Assembly: GCA_003952965.2 (NCBI GenBank)
Contig: CM025851.1
Location: forward strand, 17,904,618-17,968,617
Direction: 5' to 3'
DNA from: Morella rubra
Taxonomy: Eukaryota; Streptophyta; Magnoliopsida; Fagales; Myricaceae
Length of the DNA stretch: 64,000 nt
This document shows positions 46,284-57,949 of this stretch, piece by piece. The translations under genes were made by a program, and so were the position numbers. The notes under the pieces were generated by a model that saw only the letters and a list, made by a program, of their open reading frames with translations, was not told where the DNA came from and did not search any database. Numbering within the stretch: the first letter of the stretch is position 1; each line of letters begins with the position of its first letter.

Positions 46284-48219
46284 TCAAACATGTTCATGAT
46301 GTCTGACTCGTTGCTTTCCCTTTTGAAGATATATAATTGGGTTGCCAAGGATATGAGTCTTAGGTTGATTGCAAACGAATGCGGTTGAATCAGGCAATTT
46401 TAATATATTTCCATCAGACATGATCACTCAAGATTTCATACGTAACCCCACCCACAAGAATATCTAATGGATGTAAATTAAGCTAGCTAGCCAAATTTAT
46501 TGAGTAATATATCTGCTAGCTAGGTAGCTACTGATTTTTAACTGAGTAAAATATATAAGTAACAACCACTAGCAGTTTTTGCTTATATATTATACAGATT
46601 CGAAATATCTTTTCATACTTAAAATATATTTATATATTTGAGACAAATCTTTCTTGATCAGATCTATCCAAATCTCCAAATATCAGAAGAAACAGATTCA
46701 GGACGCGGTACTGTAGTGATCCCTTCAATTTCCTTAGAATATGGGAATGAGAACCCATGAAAAGACCATACATATATAGTATTGAAGCATTGCCGAGGTA
46801 AGTATCTGTGATCACCGATCGGAAGGATTAATAGCTGCGTATAATGGTCCGATCATCGGAAACTGAGATTATTTTTGGCCATGAGGGATCAATATTATCA
46901 TGAATCTTCAGTGCGCCATACCTTTTGCCGTCTGAACGCGAAGGATGCTTTAACTTGTACGCTAAAAGACGTTGGGCGCTCATCAAGTTAAGGTTCATCT
47001 CAACTCTTTCCGTTCAAATCCATTAAACTTTCAATTTGAAATGTAAATACTACCTTCAAAACTATCAACGAATATTAATGCGACAGACACCACTGTTGAA
47101 CTATCCAAATTGTTCCTACCTGAAGTGGAAATGTTTAATGTAAATTTATAATGATCTTCTTATACTCATAAGTTTTGAAAAGGTGTACATGATTATATTT
47201 CTTTTAGAGTAATTTTAAGTGTACATTACAAAATAAAAAAATAGTTGGAGGCTGTACATGACTTAAGGATGCGATTTCTTCTTTGTAGTTAATATTTGTG
47301 TACACTTCGAAGCAAAGGAGTCCTGAGTACTATTTTTATTCCTCTAGGTACGTACAGTACTGGAGGTAATTGCCTACCGACATCGACATATATATATATA
47401 TATATATATATACACCAGCTCCATGCTCTTCACGTTTGAACTTGTCCAATCACCCTTCACATTCTCGATTATCTAGATCAGCTTTCTGCATGCACCCACC
47501 AAGGGAGATGCATGTTTACTCTCTTCCTTGGGTTTAGAGTGGGCTAATGTCATCATTGTCACCTAAAAAAGCGCTTTTGTTATATCAAACTAAAGATTTC
47601 GTAGTACAAGAAAGTTTCTTAACGGTGATGTGAAATCTTAATATTAAATCCTTCAAAATAAAGAAGATCATGAATATGCCTTGTTTTTTGGAAATATATA
47701 TTAATCAAATTACAAAAGAAGAGGGTATGGAGTCCAAACAGTCCAGTCAATACATAGCATACCAACCAATAAAGAAAGAAATAAAAGAAAAAAAAATAAG
47801 GCCAAGAGAGTGATTCTGATCTAATGTTTCTTGGCTTAGAGGATGCCGTCACATGGGCGATTATGAGATTATATATGGGAGCAGTTAAGAAAGGAAGACA
47901 TTTTACATTTTCTCTAGATGTAGTTGTAATCAATGATTTTCCTTGCTTTCGATAGTTGTTCCCATAATCGCACATGTGGCGGCCCTTTTCTTTATCACAG
48001 CTACCGCGATAAAGGATTTGCCGCAGACCCGCAACATTAAGATCTGAGTTGCAGTAGAATAAACTGTAATGTGATTAACTAATTTGGAGCTACATAAGAA
48101 AATCTACACTCTAACTTGTCTTGGTTAAAAAAAAAACAATTTTGATTATTGTAGCACTACTCACAGAAGATGAGACTTGATAAATATTTTGCCTGCAATC
48201 TTTTGGTGAGCTATAAGAG
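46284..48219. other. Intergenic; no supported gene
   Basis: AT-rich; an AT dinucleotide tract at about 47390-47412. Open frames here lack recognisable domains and show no exon-intron pattern. Confidence 0.45.
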
Positions 48220-48490
48220 GAAGAAAATTTGGAGGCTAATTTAAGATAGTAAGTGGAGAAGGAAAGTAGGAATTAGGATAGTTCATAAGGAAGAGAGAAA
48301 AATAAAAGGAAAAGAAGAGAGCGAAGATGTGAAAATAAAGAAGAGAGAGAAGAGAGAAGCATAGTGAAACAGACGGGGAGAGAGAAGAATGAATGATAGG
48401 AAAAAGAAGAAGAGAAAGAGAGGAGGAGGAGGAGGAGAAGGAGGAGGAGAGAGAGAGAGAGGAAAATGAAGAAGAAAAAGAAATAGAGAT
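48220..48490. repeat. Purine-rich (G/A) tract
   Basis: About 270 bp almost free of pyrimidines on the plus strand, including GAGGAGGAGGAGGAG and GAGAGAGAGA runs. Such tracts can form triplex DNA and often mark transcribed leaders or nucleosome-poor DNA; which applies here is not known. Confidence 0.8.
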
Positions 48491-49393
48491 CGTTTCCTGA
48501 AAAAGCTTTACAAGGAGGGAGAAAACTTGATGGAAAAGAAAAGCTGGTTGGAGGAAGAAGACTTCTTAGAAGATGACTACGTACGATTAATACTTTTTTG
48601 TAGAAGGATGGAGGGAGAGACTTGGTTGAGTTCCCAAACCCTCCCCGGGAATAAAATTTGAGATTCTTTGTTATGGTTTGCTTTGTTTTGTTGTGTTTTT
48701 TCTTTTTCTGCCCTATTTCTACGCGCCAACGAATCGAAAGTTTATTGTTTGGACAGTGAACAACTTTGCGCCGTTCTCCATTTGTTTGTGCACGCAGCTG
48801 CTTGTCCTCTTCTAAACTATTTAATGAAAAGACATGAAGGTCTAGCTTTTGACACTACTAACAAAAAAGGCGGAAGTATAATTAATTGGAAGCAATATTG
48901 TCATGAAACACGAGAGTTTTTTCGCTTTTGGGGTTGGAAAAAGAAGAAATAACTGTAGGTCTTAAGATTTTACACATAAAACGTGTTAATTGACTGTTAA
49001 TGAAAGAAATTGGATGTTTCCCTCCCTCTATAAAGAAGAGCATCGATATCAGATAAAACGACATGCATTAATATATGATGTATAGTGTACGACAGAAATG
49101 TGAAATACAAAAGTTTGGAGGGTTGAAACCTCCTCAACAGAACATGCATGTAGAAAAGGCTAATCGTTTATTCACTTCAATGCTCTTCTTCAAGAGCAAT
49201 TCTGATCCCTAGCTACTGATTTTGACATTAATAGATAATTATCTCAAAAAAGAAAGGAAAAAAAAAAAGAAATTGACGGAGGGGAAATCATTCATAAGGC
49301 CAACGATCTCTAACTATTTCTCCATTATATGACAATCTCATGTGTGGCGTGCGTAGTAACAAGTGTTTTCCCCCATCTAACTCCATGATTGAT

Positions 49394-49531
49394 CAAAATC
49401 AGAAGCAAGCTGTTCGAGTTTGATTATCGGGTAACTTCTTGACTATGGAGCAATAGACCTTAAGCGTCATACGAATATATAAATATCAAGTTACCCGATA
49501 ATCAAATTCGAACAGGTTGCTTCTGATTTTG
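49394..49531. repeat. Short hairpin-forming inverted repeat (43-bp arms)
   Basis: 49394-49436 and 49489-49531 are reverse complements with about three mismatches, separated by 52 nt. The arms carry CAAAATCAGAAGCAA and TTTGATTATCGGGTAACT. Total length 138 nt, in the range of plant MIRNA precursors and of small MITEs. An AT microsatellite follows at 49535. It lies about 1.3 kb upstream of the Dof start codon. No known miRNA is recognised. Confidence 0.85.
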
Positions 49532-50776
49532 TGTATATATATATATATATATAAGGGGCTCGACGTACGACATCTCTTTAAAATGGTGGAGAGGACACCA
49601 CGAAAAAGCCTAGCCCTCTGAAGTTGCCACTGAGATTCTGGCCTCTTGGCTTATTCGAAGAATTCCAAACCGCAGCTGTCACCATCGCAAAAAAGATGCC
49701 CAGCACAAAGATTTTTCCTCCATCAACCGCGCATTATCTGGGCTCCGCCAGTACTGCCTCTTTTGTCGCTTCTTGTCGGCTCTCCACTCTTGATCTTCTC
49801 CTTCCATCAACTTTCGTTTTTTCCTTTTCTAATTTGTTTATCTGCACTTGAAGACAAGTCTGTCTCTCTTTTTGTATGTGTTTTTTTTTTTTTTTCCTTT
49901 TCTCCTTTACAGCAACAAATCAATTTTCACTTACCACATCACACTCCACTGTTTTCTTCCTTTTCTTTTTCTCCTTTTCCCACTCCACACAATATCTTAG
50001 GCCGACGTATGGAGTGGTTTGCAGCTCTAACCTCTCAAACTACTTAGGATGACTTTATAAGTTTCATGAGATCCTGCTTTGAAATGGCATCGGTCGATAT
50101 AGATTTGACATTTTAAGAAAAAATAAAAGGAATTGCGACTTTCTAATACTAGTTGTTTCTTGGCAGATATGATATATTCCTACGGCTTTGTGATTTCTGT
50201 ACGTAGGACGTCCAAGAAATCATAAGACGTCCCTTAGGAAAGTCACTGTTGAAGAAATCCTTAGGGAAAGCTACTGCTGGGTAAAGAATCGGTTGACAAA
50301 TTGCAGACTATGGGAACCGATCAAGTCTGGTCGTTTTTGATAATCCAAACAAAAAGCCACTGGCCGCCCTCCTCGTGAGTCGTGATCCTTAGACAAATAC
50401 TGGAAGAGGGTACGTATGAGGAAGAAACACAAGAATAAAGGCAGTCATTATTTAATGAGTCAAAAAAGAGAAACCGGCCTCCACCATACACCCTCATTAT
50501 TCCACCAACAATATTAGTGAAGGAGAAAAAGTGGTGATAATTTTATGGACAAAACAAGACAAGAATTCCCACGTAATTAAAATAACAACAAATTAGGTCC
50601 AAAAACGACATTATATACAGAGATATTGTTTCATGGGTGTAGTCAAAACAAAATACTTAGTCTTCTTTGAGTTTCATCATTCATAAAGTAATTAAGCCAC
50701 CACATAAAGCCAGCGTACAAACAATCTAAAACATTCTTTCCTGAACTGAGAGCAGCTGCAGTCACAAGAAGGGGTG

Positions 50777-50778
<2 letters not shown>

Positions 50779-50807
<29 letters not shown>
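50779..50807 (+). repeat. (CT)n microsatellite in the Dof 5' leader region
   Basis: About 14 CT units, 50 bp upstream of the Dof start codon. CT-rich leaders are common in plant transcription factor genes; the position makes it likely to be transcribed. Confidence 0.85.
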
Positions 50808-50814
<7 letters not shown>

Positions 50815-50857
50815 TCACCCGTTGCTTTTCTTACCCTTTTGATCTTCTTCTGAACTC

Positions 50858-52265
50858 ATGGATGGTCCTGCTCAATGGCCAAAGGTGGGTGGATTTGTTC
50901 TGTTCCTTTTACTTTTTTATTTGCAACTGTGAGCTATTTGTTCTGGTTAGGGTTGTTTAATTGAGACCATAATAGATCGAGTTCCACTAATCTTTCAAAG
51001 ATTGTTGTGAGTTTCGTTTCATTGATCATCGATCACTTCTCTACCGGCTGATGTTCAAAAAGCCACTGCAATATTTTTCTTTTTCGTCAAGGATAACATT
51101 TAATCTGTTATTTAGACTTGCAAGCACAGTACTTTTTCTTTTCTTCCCTTTTTGAGTTATGAGATAACAGATAAAAGGCACGGGAAAAAGGTATTCTTTG
51201 TTATTATTATTGTTCCATTAGTTCTTTCCCTTTTGTTTTCTTTTAATTTGATCCGCAGGAGACAAGCCTCCTTTGTTTTGCTTGTCCACTTATTATTAGT
51301 CTTTAATAGACTCGTAGATTTTTCCGCTTTGATCTTTTGTTTTGTTATGGAAGTGCAATCGAGCTCTTTAGATCTATGATAGTTGGGTTAAACGTTTAAA
51401 TTGGTCCTTTAGATTTGTATGCGAAGCGACACTTGGGTCTCCTTTTGCTTTCCTTTCTCTCTCAATGTCTCTCTTCTTATCACGAGGGTTCCAGGAAGGT
51501 CTGGGGAAGCCCATTGAAGGGGTAGCTCCGAACACAAGGCCTATGCCGGAGAGAAGGGCAAGGCCTCAGGAGCACTTGAACTGTCCGAGGTGCAACTCAA
51601 CTAACACCAAGTTCTGTTACTACAACAACTACAGCCTTACTCAACCAAGATACTTCTGCAAGACTTGTAGAAGGTATTGGACTGATGGCGGGTCTCTGAG
51701 GAACGTTCCTGTTGGGGGAGGGTCAAGAAAGAACAAAAAGCCTGCGGGGGCAGCGTCAACTTCATCGAAGATTCCTGATCTTAATCCACCGAGCTTCTCA
51801 CAATTTTCTTCTCAAAACCCGAAGGCCAAGGAAGGCCAAGATCTTAATCTCATGGCTTTTCCAGCTATAGAAAATGGCCATTGTGTATCTCAATATATTG
51901 AACTCCAACCCAAAATCGAAAAGCGTGCTACTAGTTCTACTTCCTCCCCTTCTCTTTCAGCTTTGGAGCTGCTGAGGAGTGGAATTGCTTCAAGGGATAT
52001 GAAAACGTGTCTCCCACCTCCGATGCTCAACTCAAATCCAGTGTACTCATCTGCGTTCCCGTTCCAAGAATTCAAACCAGCCCCTCCTTTCTCTGTTGAT
52101 GGACTTGGAAGTAGGTATGGGATTCAAGAAAACAGTGGGAAGCTTTTGTTTCCTTTTGTAGAATCCAAGCAGGTTTCAAGCAGTACAAGCGAAGTGGAGC
52201 AGAATAAGGGGCAAGGGAATTCAACCGGATATTGGACTACAATGTTAAATGGAGGATATTGGTAA
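50858..52265 (+). CDS. Dof zinc-finger transcription factor, complete
   Basis: Exon 1 is 50858-50884 (MDGPAQWPK) and exon 2 is 51495-52265; the 610-nt intron has GT/AG ends and phase 0, giving 265 residues. An ATG at 51465, in frame, lies in the intron, 30 nt before the acceptor; the two-exon model is preferred because MD-x-AQWP starts are typical of one Dof subgroup. The Dof finger has Cys at 39, 42, 64 and 67 (CX2CX21CX2C) with [17 protein letters not shown] and [18 protein letters not shown], followed by a basic SRKNKK. It should bind AAAG-core sites in the nucleus. The C-terminal part is Ser-rich and ends [11 protein letters not shown], as in the DOF2.2/4.6-like group as I recall it. Target genes cannot be told from sequence. 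Confidence 0.95.
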
Positions 52266-53401
52266 ATAAAAAGGACACTGAGGGCAAGAAATTCTGCTTT
52301 TTCTTCTTTTCCTTTCTTCGTTGTCTTTTTCACTTGGTTGGTTACATGTTTTATTGGTCTCCTGAATTAACAGACAAGAACATATGTAGTTCTTCGCTTT
52401 ATTCATCTTTTGCTATTTGAAGCTCATCTTGGTGGGTTCAGGACAGAAGAAAAGGTGAATATAAGGCTTCGTTTTCTTTTTTCCTAGGTAAAATGGCCTA
52501 TATTCATATATTCTTCTGTCAGATGTAAGGAACCTGCTATTTTGTATGTTTTCAGCAGCTGTTTCAAGACTTGTAAGAGTTTGTAACTGAATATATTTGC
52601 TTCCTCAGTTTATTTAATTCCGAGGAATTAGTGGCAGATCAGGTCTACCTCTTAGCCATGGCAGCTGAGAATTTTCCGTCCGTCCATGAAAGCATTTCTA
52701 GGAGCAGTGAAGGGCTAAAGAAATATACTGCAAAAAGAATGCATGGACCATACCCTTGATGAGAACCTGAATGACCGAAGTTGACTGACTATTTAGGAGA
52801 CCAATCGAGTCGATACAGGCCGCTGATTAAACTACGAGTGGCCGTTAGAGTACGACCTAAACAATAGCACCAAATAATAGAGAAATTGTACTAATTAAAA
52901 AAAAAAAAATGCTTTACCTGCCCCAACCAAAAGCTAACCTAATATTTTTGACACCCACTCAATGACCCCAAACATCAACCTGGCCTTTTCCATATATATA
53001 TATGAAATAATCATTAGTTTCATGTCATCCACCTGCTTTGGATAAAAGTATACGAAAAGAGTAGAAATTTCTCACAAGAACTCCTTTTTTGGTCTTGAGA
53101 GGGACCACCCAAACGTTCCCAGGGCCAACCTGTTGAAGACCTATGTCTCCACTAAATCAGTCTATTGGCTAGAGTCTTCATAAATAATAATGACAATTCT
53201 GCGCCTGGAATTATAATCTCAGTTTCAGATCAAAGCCTTCTTTGGACTAGTGATCGGAACTAGGCACGAAGAATGCCTGGTTCGGAGAAGGTTTCAGTCT
53301 TAACAGTCCTAATAGTGTTCTGAAGTTGCTAATACATTAATAATTTTTATCAATTGTCCTAATCCGATTATTCAATGTATTAATGGTTCAGTTAAAAAAA
53401 C
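52266..53401. other. Dof 3' flank and intergenic DNA
   Basis: 52266 to about 52620 is T-rich and likely the 3' untranslated region. Beyond it no gene or structured repeat is seen up to the SIRE-type element. Confidence 0.5.
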
Positions 53402-54764
53402 TGTTAGCCCAAGGTTGTTTTGCAAACAATCCATATTTGATTTTGATGATAACAAAAATTCTAAGTTTTGAAGGCTTTTAGATTTTATATTGTCAATCCA
53501 CTTTTCTAAAAGATATATTTCAAAAGATCAAAGTTTTTCTATCTAAAATATTATTAAGTGGACTTGAACACCATTACATAAGTTGATGAAATCAATTTTT
53601 ATATTGTAGGTGTTTTTAAGATATGTTGAAATGGATTAGACACTGTAAAAAAAGCTGAATTTTCTCTCAAGTACTGATAGTGTTGACACATTGCCTAATG
53701 CTGCTGACACATTGCACTGACACCCGAGACAACAATTCCAGACCAAGTTTCATGGTGTCGACACATTGTCTAATGGTGTCAACACATTACACTGACACCC
53801 AAGACAACAATTCCAGACCAAATTTCATGGCGTCAACACATTGTCTAATGGTGTCAACACATTGCACTGACACCCAAGACAACAATTCCAAACCAAGTTT
53901 CATGGTATCGACACACTGAAGACTAGTGTCAACACATTGCACTGTCTCTCGAGAGCACAGTTCCAGACTTTTTTTTGAAGTTTCAACACATGCTGACTAT
54001 GTGTCGACACATACCACGATTTTAAAGAAAATTTAGAACGACGCCAAATCATTCAAATGCTCTAAAAAGACGTGGGTGCCCTTCCAACGGTGCTTTTGAT
54101 GGCTTTGAAGACCGTTGAAAAAAAGAAGGTTTAAATAGAACAAGTTAGAGAGAAAAATACAACGAACGTGCTATTACTCTTGACCTAACTTTTAGAGAGA
54201 GAAAATGCTTTGAAGAAGAGAAGACCGCACCTACCAAGAAAGCTTGTGAATCACTTGCCAAACTTCAGCTTTCTATTGAGAATCTTGTCTTCTTGCATAT
54301 CTTTGTGCTTTCCACTTGTTTATTTGGCTTAAGAGCCATTCTTTAATATTCCTTTGTACCCATCCTTTGTAAACACTTGAGTGTTGGGTAAACACTTGTC
54401 CTACTCGTGTGGGTAGAAGAAATCCCTTAGGTTTTGGATTTGTGAAGAGAGTTAAGCGTGAGCTCGAAAAACGCTTTGTAAAGGTTCTTAGCACCCGGAA
54501 GCTAAGGTGTATTTGCTATTTGAAGAATAGTGAAGGAAGCCCAAGGAAGTCAATAGCCTTAGGGTGGACGTAGGCAAGTGTTGGCCGAACCACCTAAAAT
54601 TACGGTGTCATCTCTCTAACTCTATCTCTCCTTTTTACGCGTTTCATATCTCTCTTTGTAGTGCTTTATGCTTTTTATTATATTGCTTAAATTATCTTGA
54701 AAAAATTTTAATTTTTATTAAAACCCAATTCACCCCCCCTCTTGGGTTGTTATTTAGACTTACA
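53402..54764 (+). repeat. 5' LTR of the SIRE-type element
   Basis: Opens TGTTAGCCCAAGGTTG and closes GACTTACA. U3 holds a 75-bp minisatellite with TGTCGACACA palindromes. A stem-loop near the end (AACCCAA at 54722-54728, TTGGGTT at 54742-54748) encloses a C-rich loop. Confidence 0.92.
53676..53945 (+). repeat. 75-bp minisatellite in U3
   Basis: Units restart at CATGG (53751, 53826, 53901) and each contains one or two GTGTCGACACATTG-type words. The 5' LTR has about three full units and a partial; the 3' LTR has one unit fewer (CATGG at 62554 and 62629), accounting for most of the LTR length difference. Confidence 0.88.
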
Positions 54765-54766
54765 AT

Positions 54767-54779
54767 TGGTATCGGAGCT
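54767..54779 (+). promoter_or_regulatory. Primer binding site of the SIRE-type element
   Basis: TGGTATCGGAGCT, 2 nt after the 5' LTR, an initiator-Met tRNA-type site close to that of the gag-only element. Confidence 0.88.
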
Positions 54780-54796
54780 GAAGTTTAATCTTTTCT

Positions 54797-56450
54797 ATGA
54801 CAACCCTTGTTAGCTCTTTGGCTGAAGGTCAATCCACAAATAGATCCCTTTGTTCAATGGGACTTGCTATAACTATTGGAAGGCAAGGATGAGATTACAT
54901 CCAAGCCGTTGATTACAATCTATGGAGAGTTATTTCCAAGGTCCTAGATTTCCTAGAGACAGGAAGGTAAGTTGAAAGATGAAAAGGATTGGGATGATGC
55001 TAATCTTAACTTATGTCTTTAAATTCTAAAGCTATGAATCTGTTATATTGTGCACTTGATTCAAATGAATTTAATCATGTTTCCGGTTGTGATACCGCAA
55101 AACAAATTTGGGACAAACTTCAAGTGGCCCATGAAGGTACGAATCAAGTCAAGAAAACAAGATTAGTATGCTTGTTCATAGTTATGAGCTTTTTAAGATG
55201 AAACCCGATGAAAATATTTCATCTATGTTTACTCGCTTTACCGATATTATAAATGGTCTTAAATCTCTTGGTAAAGAATATACTAATGTTGAAATGGTGA
55301 GAAAGATCCTTAAGTGTCTACCAAAAGCTTGGGAACCCAAGGTCACCGCCATTCAAGAAGCCAAAGACTTGACAAAGCTTTCTTTGGATGAGCTCATGGG
55401 ATCTCTCATGACACATGAGATGAATCAAGTAAAGGAAGATGAGGATGAAGGAAAAGGAAAAAGAGGCATTGCCTTGAAAGCCTCATGCTCTAGTGATGAT
55501 GAGTCTTCCGAAGATGATGAGAAATGACATTGTTCACCAAGAGATTCAAGAAGTTCTTCAGAAGAAACAAGGAGATAAAAGATTTCCAAGGAAGACAAGC
55601 TACAAAGGTGATAGTAGCAAGAAAAATGAATTATTTGCTTTGGATGCAAGAAGCCGGGACATATAAAGACGGATTGCCCAACCTTGAATTCCACAAGAAA
55701 TCAAGGATTTCAAAGACAAAAAGAAAGCCTTTTTGGCCGCATGGGGAGAGTCCGATGAAAGTGATAGTGATGAAGAAGTTGCAAATCTATGCTTCATGGC
55801 AAAGGAAATGAAGATGAGGTACAAGACTCTTCAATTTGTTCTTTCTCTTTTGATGAATTACAAGATGCATTTGATGAACAATATCTTGAATTGAAAAGAG
55901 TGTTTTCAAAGTATTGTTGTCTTAAAAAGAACCTTGATGCACTTATTCAAGAAAATGATACTTTAAAATACCAAGTTGTTTCCTCTTGGAGAGAATCTTG
56001 CAAGAGTCACAAAAGAAAATGAGAAAATCATGCAAGAAGAGTCAAATGATTTGAAATCTGAAAACATTGATTTAAAAAGAAAGTTGACTCTCTTACTCAA
56101 GATCTTGCAAGATTCACTCAAGGAAAAAGAAACCTTGATATTCTTCTTGGTTCCCAAAGATGTTGTTTCAACAAAAGTGGGATTGGTTATGTTTTGGTTG
56201 GTAATCAAAACTATATTCGGATATGATTATTAAATCATCTACATCTTTATCATGTGTAATTTTTGTGGAAAGAATGGACACATTTCACACACTTGTCCAA
56301 CTAGAAAGAAATCCACTCATGGGATCAAATTTGTGTGGATCCAAAAAGACAAGGTGAAGGAATTTATTTCTAACACCAATGGACCCAAAAAGATTTGGAT
56401 ACCAAAATCAAGATTGATTCCTTTTGCAGGAGTGCTTGAAGTCCAATGAA
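54797..56450 (+). pseudogene. Gag region of the SIRE-type element
   Basis: Contains SKAMNLLYCALDSNEFNHV, the capsid-like EAKDLTKLSLDELMGSL, an acidic coiled-coil part, a CCHC zinc knuckle (CNFCGKNGHISHTC) and a GPKKIWIPK tail. Clearly related to the Gag of the element at 5274-10049. Broken. Confidence 0.85.
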
Positions 56451-57730
56451 ACCAAGGAACATTGGGTCCTTGATAGTGGATGCTCCAAGCACATGACCGG
56501 AGACAAGAGTTGGTTTAACTCTCTTTGTCTCAAAGGAAAGGGTTCAGTTACTTTTGGTAACAATGGCAAAGGAAAGATACTCGGTGTTGGTAGCATTGGT
56601 ATGTCTCCTAATCCCATAATTGAAAATGTACTTCTTGTTGATGGTTTAAAGCATAATCTCTTGAGTATTAATCAATTATGTGACAAGGGAAACCGAGTCA
56701 TTTTTGAATCATCAATATGTCTTGTTGAGAATATTGAAAGCAAGAAAGTCTTGTTTGTTGGACATAGATTTGAAAATGTGTACATTGTTCATTTAGAGAG
56801 CATTTCCTCAAAAATATAAAATGTCTTTTAGCTCTAAATGACAAGGATAGTTGGTTGTGGCATAGAAGGCTTGCTCATGCAAGCATGGACTTGATTTCAA
56901 AATTAGCCAAAAGAATCTTGTTTCGGGTTTGCCTAACCTTACTTTTGAAAAGACAAAATTTGTGCAGCTTGTCAAAAAGGCAAACAAACCAAAATTTTTA
57001 AGCCCAAAAATGTGGTGTCCACTTCTAGGCCACTTCAACTTCTACACATGGACTTATTTGGTCCAACCCGAACATTAAGTTTGGGTGGCAAACGTTATGG
57101 CTTTGTTGTTGTTGATGATTTCAGTAGATTCACATGGGTTCTATTCCTAGCTCATAAAGATGAGGCTTTTCATGCTTTTGAAAAACTTAGCAAGAGGATT
57201 CAAAATGAAAAAGGTTTTGCTATTTCTAGCATAAGGAGTGATCATGGAAAAGAATTTGAAAATTCCTCTTTGAAAAGTTTTGTGGTGAAAATGGTATTAA
57301 CCATAACTTCTCGGCTCCTAGAACTCCTCAACAAAATGGTGTTGTAGAGAGGAAGAATAGGACTCTTGAAGAGATGGCTAGAACCTTACTATGTGAAAAC
57401 AACTTGTCTGATTACTTCTGGGCTGAAGCAATTAGCACAAGTTGTCATGTTATGAACCGTTGCATGATTAGACCTATTTTTAAGAAAACTCCATATGAGC
57501 TATGGAATGATAGAAAACCCAACATTGGTTATTTCCATGTTTTTGGATGCAAATGCTTTGTGCTCAACAACAACAAAGACAATTTGGGTAAGTTTGATGC
57601 AAAAGCGGATGAAGGTATCTTTCTTGGTTATTCAACCTCTAGTAAAGCTATCGTGTTTTCAATAAACGTACATTGGTTGTTGAAGAATCAGTCCATTTCT
57701 TTTTTGATGAATCTAACAATCTTGTGAAAA
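56451..57730 (+). pseudogene. Protease and integrase region of the SIRE-type element
   Basis: Protease signature LDSGCSKHMTG, then an integrase zinc-binding region (HRRLAHASMDLI) and the catalytic core with LLHMDLFGPTRTLSLGG, VVVDDFSRFTWV and IRSDHGKEFEN. The C-terminal part has GCKCFVLNNN and GIFLGYSTSSKA. Fossil copy. Confidence 0.85.
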
Positions 57731-57949
57731 GAAATGATGAAGATATTATAGATCTTGACAAAGAAGTTGAGAAACTTGCCATAAATGAGGACAAGGAAGA
57801 AACACTTGTACAAGAGCAAGGATTTCAAGAATCACAAGAAGATGCTTAACAAGTCAACAGTGATCTACCAAAGTCTTGGAAATATGTCAAAAGCATCATC
57901 TCCAGCAAATTATTGGTAATGTTGAGAAAGGGGTAAGCACTCACTCTTC

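Noticed and set aside
48668-48952. 94-codon plus-strand frame starting MLWFALFCCVF (signal-peptide-like)
   Set aside because: The N-terminus is hydrophobic but the rest has no domain, no Cys pattern and no intron structure; a chance frame in T-rich DNA is more likely.
49624-50047. Overlapping F/S/P-rich frames upstream of Dof
   Set aside because: Pyrimidine-rich leader-type sequence gives spurious F/S/P frames; no domain. It may be promoter or leader of the Dof gene.
51152-51379. 75-codon frame between the two Dof exons
   Set aside because: It lies in the Dof intron and is low-complexity hydrophobic text from a T-rich intron.
51465-51494. Alternative Dof start at the in-frame ATG 51465
   Set aside because: It would leave out the MDGPAQWPK start typical of the subgroup, and the CAG just before 51495 is a good acceptor in the right phase. 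An alternative transcript is possible.
53680-53919. 79-codon repetitive frame (MVSTHCLM repeats)
   Set aside because: Translation of the LTR minisatellite; 75 bp is a multiple of three, so the frame stays open by chance.
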